A stretch of DNA of 11,781 bases from contig CBDUBH010000103.1 in assembly GCA_965365345.1 (NCBI GenBank), positions 1 through 11,781 of the forward strand, read 5' to 3'. The translations under genes and the position numbers were made by a program. Source of the stretch: CBDUBH01 sp965365345. Its GTDB lineage: Bacteria > Bacteroidota > Ignavibacteria > Ignavibacteriales > SURF-24. Positions within the stretch are counted from its first letter, which is position 1; the number at the start of each line of letters is the position of its first letter. Positions 1 through 6,179 of this stretch are shown piece after piece. Under the pieces are notes generated by a model. The model was not told where the DNA came from. It searched no databases and saw only the letters and a list, made by a program, of their open reading frames with translations.

Positions 1-225
1 AAAGATACACAAGTTCCACTTGAAGCAAATAAAAATGCGATGGAAGATGCTTTGAAAAAAGCCGGCAATAATAATTACGAGATAAAAATATTTGAAAATG
101 CAAATCATCTTTTTCAAAGTGCACGCTCGGGTAATCCGAATGAATATCAATATCTGAAAAAAGAATTTGTCCCGGGATTTTTGGATCATATAAATGAATG
201 GATCAAGCAAAAGGCGCTTAAATAA
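1..225 (+). CDS. Alpha/beta hydrolase, C-terminal fragment (5' end outside window)
   Basis: The frame is open from base 1 and ends at TAA 223-225, giving the last 74 residues of a protein that begins upstream. The fragment starts KDTQVP, which fits the 'D-x-x-V-P' strand of alpha/beta hydrolases that carries the catalytic Asp (residue 2 of the fragment). About 40 residues later comes NANHLFQ, the usual setting of the catalytic His, followed by a terminal amphipathic helix (FVPGFLDHINEWIKQ). The nucleophile elbow is not in the window. The NHLFQ wording and closing helix resemble dienelactone-hydrolase / prolyl-oligopeptidase-like exported esterases, but the substrate cannot be assigned. An internal ATG at 40 is not a real start because the homologous segment continues upstream of it. 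A strong terminator follows. Confidence 0.75.
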   Translation, partial: KDTQVPLEANKNAMEDALKKAGNNNYEIKIFENANHLFQSARSGNPNEYQYLKKEFVPGFLDHINEWIKQKALK

Positions 226-260
226 AGGACGAAATTAACATCACGAAAAATATTATAAAC

Positions 261-296
261 GTAGAGATGAGATATATCTCATCTCTACAATTTTTT
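261..296 (+). terminator. Rho-independent terminator (perfect palindrome)
   Basis: Bases 261-288 form a perfect 28-bp palindrome: 12-bp arms GTAGAGATGAGA / TCTCATCTCTAC around TATA. It is followed by AA and six T (291-296). It lies 35 bp after the hydrolase stop and just beyond the stop of the convergent PCu(A)C gene (307). An A-run at 246-250 on the left side gives a T-run on the minus strand, so the hairpin probably serves both convergent genes. Confidence 0.85.
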
Positions 297-306
297 AAAG
301 CCTTTT

Positions 307-705
307 TTATTTCACATCCGCTGAAACTTTAATTTTGCCGGCTTTTTTAAAATGTAATGTAAATTCTTTTTTTTGAGTCGGAAGCATTTTATCTTTTAGT
401 CCTATCAACATTACATGATGCGCGCGCGGTTTAAATTGAAAAGTTGAATTTGCTTTTATAACAACAAAATCTGTTTTACGCATTCCCATTTTATCGCCGC
501 GAGAAAAAGTTTCATGAATTTCAACTATTTTGGAAACATCTGAAGTAACTTGATAAAGCGTATCAGCGGTATTTCCTTTGTTCACAACTTCAAAATAAAG
601 TGCGCTGTTTGAATTTTTTGCTGCGGGTCTTGCCCACGCATCTTTAATTTCAATTTGATTTTGACTTAATGAAAATAATAGTAAAAGCGAAATTACGTAA
701 AGCAT
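307..705 (-). CDS. PCu(A)C-type periplasmic copper chaperone
   Basis: This 132-residue protein belongs to the PCu(A)C (formerly DUF461) family. Family members bind Cu(I) in the periplasm and help load the CuA centre of cytochrome c oxidase, often with a SCO protein. The signature H-x10-M-x21-H-x-M is complete: H64, M75, H97 and M99, the last two in the HHVMLIGLK segment. The early DAWARP motif (residues 22-27) is also typical. Residues 1-14 are hydrophobic and look like a short, charge-poor signal peptide or anchor. It is the second gene of an operon: its ATG lies 3 bp after the SCO stop, with AAGG about 6 nt upstream. Spacing and function both support co-expression with SCO. The family call is strong; the oxidase that receives the copper is not in the window. 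Confidence 0.92.
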   Translation of the reverse strand: MLYVISLLLLFSLSQNQIEIKDAWARPAAKNSNSALYFEVVNKGNTADTLYQVTSDVSKIVEIHETFSRGDKMGMRKTDFVVIKANSTFQFKPRAHHVMLIGLKDKMLPTQKKEFTLHFKKAGKIKVSADVK

Positions 706-708
706 TTT

Positions 709-1320
709 TTACCTTAATGATTTTATGTCTGATACAATTTCTTCGATATTAATTTTACTTCCGGCGAAATTTTTTCTCAATTTGCCTTCTTTATCAACAA
801 GTGCAATTCTATCGGTATGAACGAAAAAGTAGTATGGCATTCCGTCATCAGCGTAACTTGTATCTTCAACAACAGCCATAATTCTAAATGCATTTTTTAC
901 CGAGTCAATTTCGGTTTGCGTGCCCGTTAAAAAATTCCAATTGGAAAAATTTATATTCCGTATTTCAGCAAAATCTTTTAAAACTTGCGGTGTGTCCCTT
1001 TCCGGATCAAATGAAATTGCAACAAATTCAACATTATCAATATTTTCTTCGCGTAATTTTTTTTCAACCCGCTGCATATTATTTACAGTAAGCGGACAAA
1101 TATCCGGACAGTTCGTGAAAATAAATCCCACCACAGTAACTTTCCCTTTTGTAATTCCGGGAAAATTTACATTTGCACTATCCTGATTTACAAGATTGAA
1201 ATTTCTTTTCTGCAGATCTTCAATTACGGGAAGATTATCTTTGCAGCCCGCATAAAATAAGGCTGTAATGATTACCGGCAATAAAAATAATTTCGAAAAA
1301 ATATTGTGGAAATTCTGCAT
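709..1320 (-). CDS. SCO1/SenC/PrrC family copper-binding lipoprotein
   Basis: This 203-residue thioredoxin-fold protein belongs to the SCO family, which delivers copper to, or reduces the disulfide of, the CuA site of cytochrome c oxidase subunit II. The copper-binding C-x3-C is present in TNCPDICPLT (C71, C75), and the distal ligand His is H167 in YFFVHTDR. The SFDPERDTP segment (102-110) is characteristic of the family. Residues 1-25 are hydrophobic and end in FYAGC, a lipobox-like sequence with C26 as the likely lipidated residue, so it is probably membrane-tethered outside the cytoplasm. It is first in a two-gene operon with the PCu(A)C gene 3 bp downstream. No clear Shine-Dalgarno precedes its ATG. 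It lies close to the family's usual length (about 200), with all three ligands intact. Confidence 0.94.
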   Translation of the reverse strand: MQNFHNIFSKLFLLPVIITALFYAGCKDNLPVIEDLQKRNFNLVNQDSANVNFPGITKGKVTVVGFIFTNCPDICPLTVNNMQRVEKKLREENIDNVEFVAISFDPERDTPQVLKDFAEIRNINFSNWNFLTGTQTEIDSVKNAFRIMAVVEDTSYADDGMPYYFFVHTDRIALVDKEGKLRKNFAGSKINIEEIVSDIKSLR

Positions 1321-1430
1321 TATAGTTTAAATAGTTAAACAAATTTGAATAATTACAAACTGAAATTAATTTTTACAATATCAGTTTCTATCTAATAATA
1401 TTGAATTAAGGTTCAATAATCAATAACAGC

Positions 1431-2288
1431 TCAAGTTTGATTAACTAATTTTTTGCGAAGTGCGGAAAGTTCTTTTTCTTTATCATCATTAAGTTTAGGA
1501 TATTTCAAATTTAAGGATTTCATTTTTTCAAGCAGAATTTGCGATACCGCAAGCGATGTGAACCACTCATTATCGCCGGGAATTACAAACCAGGGCGCGT
1601 GCGGTTTGCTTGTCTCTTTTATCGATTCCTGAAAGTATTTATGAAATTCTTTCCAATGTTTTCTATCTTCAATATCGCTTTCGGCAAACTCCCAATTCTT
1701 TTTTGTATCATCAATTCTTTCAAGCAGACGCTTTTTTTGAACTTCCTTTGAAACATAAATGAAAAATTTCAAAATTACGTAACCGTTTTCATAAAGATAT
1801 TTTTCAAAATCATTTATCTGTCTATATCTTGTTTTCCAGATATTTTTCAAAAATTTTTTTGGAATATTGGATTCTTGAATTTTATTATGAACTCTTTCGG
1901 CAATAACTTCTTCGTAGTAAGATCGATTGAAAATTCCGATTTTTCCGCGTTCAGGAAGCGCTTTTACAAACCGCCATAAATAATCGTGTTTTTTTTCAAT
2001 CTCCGATGGCTGCTTAAAACTAAATGCCTGAATTCCCTGCGGTTTTAATTCTTTTATTACGCATTCAATTGCCTCATCTTTTCCGGCGGCATCCATTGCC
2101 TGAAATACAAGCAGCACTGAATATTTTTCTTCTGCCAAAAGTTTATTTTGAAGTTCGGAAAGTTTTTTCCGGTTTTCTTCAATTATTTTTTGAGCTTCTT
2201 CCTGCGAATTTATATTTGCGGTGAAACCGGTTTTGTGATCTTTTAACGAAAACTTTTTATTTGAAATTTTGAATTTGTTAATATTCAT
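1431..2288 (-). CDS. Polyphosphate kinase 2 family (polyphosphate:nucleotide phosphotransferase)
   Basis: This 285-residue cytoplasmic enzyme of the PPK2 family transfers phosphate between inorganic polyphosphate and nucleotides. The P-loop-like Walker A is QAMDAAGKDEA (D66, K70). It is followed by the family-typical SFKQPSEIEKKHDYLWR segment (90-106) and the Walker B / R-x-Y-Y region GIFNRSYYEEV (118-128). A charged helical lid, rich in Arg and Lys, occupies roughly 150-215 and ends DRKHWKEFHKY. The phrasing 'PQGIQAFSFK-P' resembles the one-domain PPK2 class III enzymes that phosphorylate AMP/ADP, but class and direction are inferred. Its ATG lies 2 bp after the aldo/keto reductase stop, so the two are co-transcribed; a GGAAAA stretch precedes the ATG at a long spacing. 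No convincing terminator follows the stop. Confidence 0.93.
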   Translation of the reverse strand: MNINKFKISNKKFSLKDHKTGFTANINSQEEAQKIIEENRKKLSELQNKLLAEEKYSVLLVFQAMDAAGKDEAIECVIKELKPQGIQAFSFKQPSEIEKKHDYLWRFVKALPERGKIGIFNRSYYEEVIAERVHNKIQESNIPKKFLKNIWKTRYRQINDFEKYLYENGYVILKFFIYVSKEVQKKRLLERIDDTKKNWEFAESDIEDRKHWKEFHKYFQESIKETSKPHAPWFVIPGDNEWFTSLAVSQILLEKMKSLNLKYPKLNDDKEKELSALRKKLVNQT

Positions 2289-2290
2289 TT

Positions 2291-3688
2291 TCAGATTTTC
2301 CAGAATTGATTTGCATTATTTGAAGATCCGGATTTGATACTTTTCAAAATATCTGCCACGTAATCTTTTTTTCGCATGCCGACCAATATTGATGAAACTT
2401 CTTCAAGAGAGTTTATCATCAGAATTGCCTTTTGCGAAAGAGTTGAATTTTTTCCTTCTTCATCTAAAAAATTATTTAATTCATCATGAAGAATTTTGTT
2501 TCTGTTATTTTCTTCTTTAGCAATTAAACTTTCTATCGAATCCAAAAGAATATCAACATTAACCGCATAATTATTGAGTTTATTTTTTGATTCGGGATTG
2601 TGCGTGTAAATATTCTTCATTGCGAAATTTATGCGCGGCAAAAAATATATCGCTTTCATTTCTCTGAATTGCGCAACATTTTTGAACTGATCTATCAAAG
2701 GTTTTACGGTTTGAGTTAAAAACAGACAAACTTCTACATCCTTAATTTCTTCTTCGGGAATTGATGAAAAATATTTTTCCTTAATTTCATTTTCAAGAGC
2801 GTAAACATCATTTAAAAGATCCAGAACTTCATCTTTATTTCTGTTTTCTTTAATTTCAAAATCGGCAAGCCGCACAATTTGATTATTGTCAATTGCATTT
2901 AGCGGACGGTTTACCAAAACTCCCAAATTATTTTCGTGTGCAAATTCCAAAAATGTTTTAGAATCATTTTGTTGATTTTGATTTTTTGCAATATCCTTTT
3001 CGATCAAATTTAACGGTGCTTGCACAACAGCAAAATGATTTTCTGATGAAATATTTTTTGCAATTTCAAAAACTTTTTCGAGCGAAGTAAAACTTATTTC
3101 ATCGGGATTTGCTCCGAAAGTATTTGATGAAATTCCGTAATATTTTATTCTTCCTTTTTTTACTTCTTCTTCCAGATATTCAAAAGCAATTTTAATTCTG
3201 CGGTAATATTCAGCACGCAATTTATCAATTTCATTTTCGGAAGTGTACAATAGAAAATATTCCGGATTGTGAAGAAGATAAACATCAACATAATCCATTT
3301 GCAATCTTTCAAGCGAAAGTGAAATTTGATCTTTCAGAAAATCAGGATGAATTGAATGCCAAAGTTCAGGCGAGCATTTTACAATTTCGGGATAAGGATT
3401 TTCTGATGCTTCGCGCTGTTTTGCAATCTGTAAATTTGATCCTTGAATGTAGCCGCCTTTTGTTACAACGAAAATTTCTTTATCAGGAAATTCTTTTAAA
3501 ATATTTCCTATCAGAATTTCACTACCGCCATCTGCGTAATTTGCTGATGTGTCAATTAAATTTATCCCCGATGAAATTGCGTTGCGCAAAGCTTCCTGAT
3601 GAAGCTGAACGCGATTATCAACTCTGTATGAGCCGAATCCGCAAACGGAAATTTCAAATCCGGTTTTTCCTAATTTCTTAAATTTCAT
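2291..3688 (-). CDS. Aldo/keto reductase with a large C-terminal-half insertion
   Basis: This 465-residue protein starts as a standard NAD(P)H-dependent aldo/keto reductase (TIM barrel). The catalytic tetrad is visible: D46 and Y51 in IDTSANYADG, K77 in VTKGGY, and H140 in YLLHNPEYF. Barrel segments continue through YYGISSN (184-189), VVQAPLNL (221-228) and GVLVNRPLNA (256-265). The usual final motif SSILVGMRKKDYVADIL is at 432-448. Between them, about 270-415 is an extra, mostly helical, charged region of roughly 140 residues, so the protein is well over the common 300-340 length. It is the first gene of an operon with PPK2. No Shine-Dalgarno is evident before ATG 3688. Substrate unknown; an oxidoreductase role is confident, the function of the insertion is not known. 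Confidence 0.88.
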   Translation of the reverse strand: MKFKKLGKTGFEISVCGFGSYRVDNRVQLHQEALRNAISSGINLIDTSANYADGGSEILIGNILKEFPDKEIFVVTKGGYIQGSNLQIAKQREASENPYPEIVKCSPELWHSIHPDFLKDQISLSLERLQMDYVDVYLLHNPEYFLLYTSENEIDKLRAEYYRRIKIAFEYLEEEVKKGRIKYYGISSNTFGANPDEISFTSLEKVFEIAKNISSENHFAVVQAPLNLIEKDIAKNQNQQNDSKTFLEFAHENNLGVLVNRPLNAIDNNQIVRLADFEIKENRNKDEVLDLLNDVYALENEIKEKYFSSIPEEEIKDVEVCLFLTQTVKPLIDQFKNVAQFREMKAIYFLPRINFAMKNIYTHNPESKNKLNNYAVNVDILLDSIESLIAKEENNRNKILHDELNNFLDEEGKNSTLSQKAILMINSLEEVSSILVGMRKKDYVADILKSIKSGSSNNANQFWKI

Positions 3689-3851
3689 TTAATTTTGATT
3701 GATTTTTTTCTTATAATTTGATCATTACTAATAAATAGTTAAATAAGTTGCGTAAAGCAATTTAAAAAGGATTAAATTTTGCCGAAAATTAATCTTTTTT
3801 TTAAATAAGATTATTTTTATATTTGAAGACTAAAAAAGATTGGAGTGAAAA
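3689..3851. promoter_or_regulatory. Divergent intergenic region with a candidate TAnnTTTG promoter
   Basis: This 163-bp AT-rich spacer separates the minus-strand aldo/keto reductase from the plus-strand small-protein gene. TATATTTG at 3818-3825 matches the Bacteroidota -7 consensus TAnnTTTG and lies 26 bp before the ATG at 3852. No good -33 TTTG is found at the usual spacing, so the promoter call is tentative. GGAG at 3842-3845, 6 nt before the ATG, is a plausible ribosome binding site for the small gene. Confidence 0.35.
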
Positions 3852-4016
3852 ATGGCAAAGAAACAGACATTTGATGATAAATCAAAATCAAAAGGAAAAT
3901 CAACCGGTGTTAATGTTAAAGTTGTAAAAGCTTTCAAATCACAAAGCGGAAGTTACAAATTTGAAGAAAAATTTGTTAGACTTGATGACATTAACAAAGT
4001 TACTGAAATTAAATAA
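3852..4016 (+). CDS. Small basic DUF4295-like protein (possible ribosome-associated)
   Basis: This 54-residue, lysine-rich protein (14 Lys) starts MAKK and has a disordered-looking Ser/Lys/Gly stretch at 7-19. A compact core follows: VKVVKAFKSQSGSYKFEEKF (22-41). The arrangement MAKK, K-rich linker, 'V-K-(S/P)-x-x-G-x-Y-x-F-x-E' strand pair and short acidic tail matches what I remember of the Bacteroidota DUF4295 family (about 50 residues, normally next to rpmB-rpmG). I recall that family being linked to an extra large-subunit ribosomal protein in Flavobacterium, but cannot verify this here. The gene has a good GGAG ribosome binding site, its own likely promoter and two terminators, so it appears to be a monocistronic, probably well expressed gene. 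Reading frame is secure; family assignment is moderate. Confidence 0.7.
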   Translation: MAKKQTFDDKSKSKGKSTGVNVKVVKAFKSQSGSYKFEEKFVRLDDINKVTEIK

Positions 4017-4048
4017 AAAAAAGCGGTTTTATAACCGCTTTTTTGTTT
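4016..4048 (+). terminator. Rho-independent terminator 1 after the small basic protein
   Basis: The stem AAGCGGTT (4021-4028) / AACCGCTT (4033-4040) has a TTAT loop. It is preceded by an A-run (4015-4020) and followed by T-rich TTTTGTTTT, directly after the stop codon. The flanking A and T runs extend the stem and would also let it work on the minus strand. Confidence 0.88.
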
Positions 4049-4071
4049 TAAATAAATAAATGATCAAGTTG

Positions 4072-4096
4072 AAATCGCCCGTCGGCGATTTTTTTT
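4072..4096 (+). terminator. Rho-independent terminator 2 (tandem)
   Basis: The stem AAATCGCC (4072-4079) / GGCGATTT (4084-4091) has a CGTC loop, followed by T to 4096. It lies 32 bp beyond the first terminator and has a different stem sequence, so it is a back-up terminator rather than a duplication. Confidence 0.8.
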
Positions 4097-4230
4097 ATTT
4101 TAAACATATTTATTCACCGCTAATTGGAATTTTAATTAATTAAGTTTTGTTAAATTTAATTATAGCAAAAGTTTAATTTCACAAAATCAAAAAATTATTT
4201 TAAAATTTTTCTTTCGAAAGATCTTGTTTG

Positions 4231-5166
4231 ATGAAACGCAGAAATTTTATTAAGAACGGAATTCTTGGATTTTTGGGATTAGTCGCAGCGCCTTCTCTTT
4301 TAAAAGGTAGTTCATCAGTTGCGGAAATTGAAGCTCCCGCTGGTAAACCAAATCCAGATGAATGGAATAATGACGAAATTAATATTGCATGGATTGGCCA
4401 TGCAACAGTTTTGATCAATTTTTACGGAACTTGGATTATTACCGATCCTGTTTTATTTCAAAGAGTGGGCATCTATTTTCTTGGTACAACTTGGGGACCA
4501 TCGCGTTATACAAAGCCCGCACTTATGATTGATGAAATTCCAAAACCCGATCTAATTTTGCTTTCGCACGCGCACATGGATCATACGGATTATTTAACAT
4601 TAAAAACTTTCGCGAAAATGTATCCGGATGAAATCGATGTTGTTTGCGCGTATCAAACGAAAGATGTAATTGATGAATTGAATTGGAAATCGTTAACAGA
4701 AATTGATTGGAATGATGAAATTTCCATTGCGGGATTGAATATAAGAGCGCACGAAGTTAAACATTTCGGGTGGCGCTATCCTTGGGAAGATGACCGTTCA
4801 CGCGGAAATTTCAGGAACGGCAGAAGTTATAATTCATATTTGATTGAAAAGAACGGAAGCAAAGTTTTATTTGGCGGCGATACTGCTTTTACAGATTCAT
4901 TTAATAAATTAAAAGATGAAAACATTGATATTGCGATAATGCCTATTGGCGCATACAGACCTTGGCGCAGAGTTCATTGCAATCCGGAAGAAGCTTTGAT
5001 AATGGCTGAAAGAATGAACGCAAAACATTTTATACCAATTCATTGTAATACTTTTCAACAGGGAAGAGAACCGCGTGAAGAGCCTTTAAACTGGTTGACG
5101 GGTTCTGCAGGAAATTATACTTTCAATTTGGGAATTGATAACATCGGAAAAACTCTTTCGGTGTAA
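4231..5166 (+). CDS. Tat-exported metallo-beta-lactamase-fold hydrolase, NAPE-PLD-like
   Basis: This 311-residue metallo-hydrolase begins with a twin-arginine signal: KRRNFIKNG, then a hydrophobic stretch to about residue 24, so it should be exported folded with its metals. I chose ATG 4231 over an in-frame TTG at 4228 because it gives the natural Tat start. The MBL core carries H113-x-H115-x-D117-H118 (LLSHAHMDHTD), H178, D217 (FGGDTAF) and H271 (IPIHCNTF) as likely di-zinc ligands. The blocks 'ITDPVLFQR', 'GPSRYTKP', 'IPKPDLILLSHAHMDH' and 'IAIMPIGAYRPW...NPEEAL' resemble N-acyl-phosphatidylethanolamine phospholipase D and its bacterial relatives (Lactamase_B_2 type) more than UlaG or RNase Z. 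A phospholipid or phosphodiester substrate outside the cytoplasm is an inference. It stands alone, followed by a bidirectional terminator. Confidence 0.9.
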   Translation: MKRRNFIKNGILGFLGLVAAPSLLKGSSSVAEIEAPAGKPNPDEWNNDEINIAWIGHATVLINFYGTWIITDPVLFQRVGIYFLGTTWGPSRYTKPALMIDEIPKPDLILLSHAHMDHTDYLTLKTFAKMYPDEIDVVCAYQTKDVIDELNWKSLTEIDWNDEISIAGLNIRAHEVKHFGWRYPWEDDRSRGNFRNGRSYNSYLIEKNGSKVLFGGDTAFTDSFNKLKDENIDIAIMPIGAYRPWRRVHCNPEEALIMAERMNAKHFIPIHCNTFQQGREPREEPLNWLTGSAGNYTFNLGIDNIGKTLSV

Positions 5167-5290
5167 TATTTTTTGAATTCATTTTAAAGGAATCAAAATC
5201 ATTCGTATTTAATTTTTGAAATTTGAATTTCAAAATTTACAAATGTGTGCAGAAAAATATCAACAAAAAAAATAATTTTATAAAAATAAG

Positions 5291-5329
5291 AAAGCCGCTT
5301 TTGAACAAAAAATTCAAAAGCGGCTTTTT
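5291..5329 (+). terminator. Bidirectional terminator between convergent genes
   Basis: A perfect 15-bp stem, 5291-5305 with 5313-5327 (AAAGCCGCTTTTGAA / TTCAAAAGCGGCTTT), encloses a 7-base CAAAAAA loop. It ends in TTTTT on the plus strand and CTTTCTTA on the minus strand. It lies 124 bp after the hydrolase stop and 20 bp after the DUF2807 stop on the other strand, so it suits both. The remaining spacer (5167-5290) shows nothing else; a short plus-strand open frame across this hairpin is not a gene. Confidence 0.88.
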
Positions 5330-5349
5330 ATCTTTGGGTGGTAAAAACT

Positions 5350-6048
5350 TTATCCTTCTCCGCGCGAAATTTTTGATGAACCGCTTGAATTTGAGGAAAC
5401 TGAAGTAGGATTTCCGTAATATTCTATTTTACAACCGCCGCTAAGATCGGCATTTAATTTTCCTGAAAGATTTACTTTTGCCGAAACTCCGCCGCTTAAA
5501 TCGGCATCAATATTTTTTGCTTTAAGATCTTTAAGATTAAAAACCGTTCCGCCGCTGCCTTCAAGTTTAAGATCTTGTGCAGTGCCGTTAAGTTTTGTTT
5601 TGCATCCGCCGGAAAGTGAAATATTCATATCAGCGTAATTTACTTTTCCTTCTAATTCGCATCCGCCGCTTAAATCTGCGCTAAAATCTTGCTTCGGCAG
5701 ATCCATTTCGATGTGCGCGTAACTTCCGCCGCTTAAATCAATTTCTTCCAGATCCGGCATCGAAATTCTGAAAATTACCGGCTCTTTCATTTTGAAATTA
5801 AAATTATTTCCTGTAAGATAAATTTTCAATTCATCGCCTTGTTTTTCAACTCTAAGTTTGGAATAAATTTCTTTTTCAGCTTTTGATTCAATCGAAAAAT
5901 TATCTCCTTGTTTAATTATCAAATTAATTGAACTTCCTGCTTTTACTTTTGTAAAATTTTTGAAATCGTAATTTTTTGTTTCAACCTGAGCAAAAGAAAA
6001 ATTGCTTAAAACAAAAGTAAATAAAATCAGTAATACTAAATTTTTCAT
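5350..6048 (-). CDS. Exported head-GIN / DUF2807 beta-solenoid protein
   Basis: This 232-residue protein has a clear Sec signal peptide (1-20, cleavage near FSFA|QVE). The mature part matches the DUF2807 'putative auto-transporter adhesin, head GIN' family. It opens with YDFKNFTKVKAGSSINLIIKQG (27-48) and then runs as a right-handed beta-solenoid of 18-21-residue coils. Each coil starts L-S-G-G or a close variant: SGG at 106, 127, 146, 165, 185 and 203. Cysteines occupy the next position in three coils (C130, C149, C206). The tail is Ser-rich (215-228). Function is unproven; such proteins are envelope-associated and often accompany stress-response genes. The start has a strong AGGGAG ribosome binding site 8 nt upstream. 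An ECF-type promoter identical in its core to that of the sigma operon at 9384 lies just upstream, implying control by that sigma factor. Confidence 0.9.
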   Translation of the reverse strand: MKNLVLLILFTFVLSNFSFAQVETKNYDFKNFTKVKAGSSINLIIKQGDNFSIESKAEKEIYSKLRVEKQGDELKIYLTGNNFNFKMKEPVIFRISMPDLEEIDLSGGSYAHIEMDLPKQDFSADLSGGCELEGKVNYADMNISLSGGCKTKLNGTAQDLKLEGSGGTVFNLKDLKAKNIDADLSGGVSAKVNLSGKLNADLSGGCKIEYYGNPTSVSSNSSGSSKISRGEG

Positions 6049-6066
6049 TTATTTTTCTCCCTGTTT

Positions 6067-6102
6067 TTAATTTAGACTTACGAATTTCCAAAAAGTTGTA
6101 CG
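6067..6102 (-). promoter_or_regulatory. ECF sigma promoter of the DUF2807 gene
   Basis: Read on the minus strand, CGTACAAC (6102-6095) is followed by a 17-nt spacer and GTCTAAATTAA (6077-6067). The same two blocks with the same spacing precede the ECF sigma gene (9323-9358, plus strand). AAC in the -35 and TCTAA in the -10, with 18 nt between them, fit the RpoE-type ECF layout (GAACTT-N16-TCTGA). The predicted start of transcription lies about 15-20 bases before the ATG at 6048, leaving room for the AGGGAG ribosome binding site. Confidence 0.8.
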
Positions 6103-6179
6103 TGAAATAATTTTTCTGAAAATCAAATCAGATTTTCAAAAAAGATGTCTGAATAAATTTTGATTTAAACGGACTTATT

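Noticed and set aside
1399..1418. TATTGAA / TTCAATA inverted repeat after the PPK2 stop
   Set aside because: The stem is short and AT-rich and no T-run follows on the minus strand, so a terminator call is not justified.
3319..3681. 120-codon plus-strand open frame inside the aldo/keto reductase
   Set aside because: It lies wholly antisense to a conserved enzyme domain whose catalytic residues are intact and has no recognisable product.
5223..5408. Short plus-strand open frame of 61 codons
   Set aside because: It runs through the bidirectional terminator hairpin and into the antisense of the DUF2807 gene, with a low-complexity lysine-rich product; not a gene.
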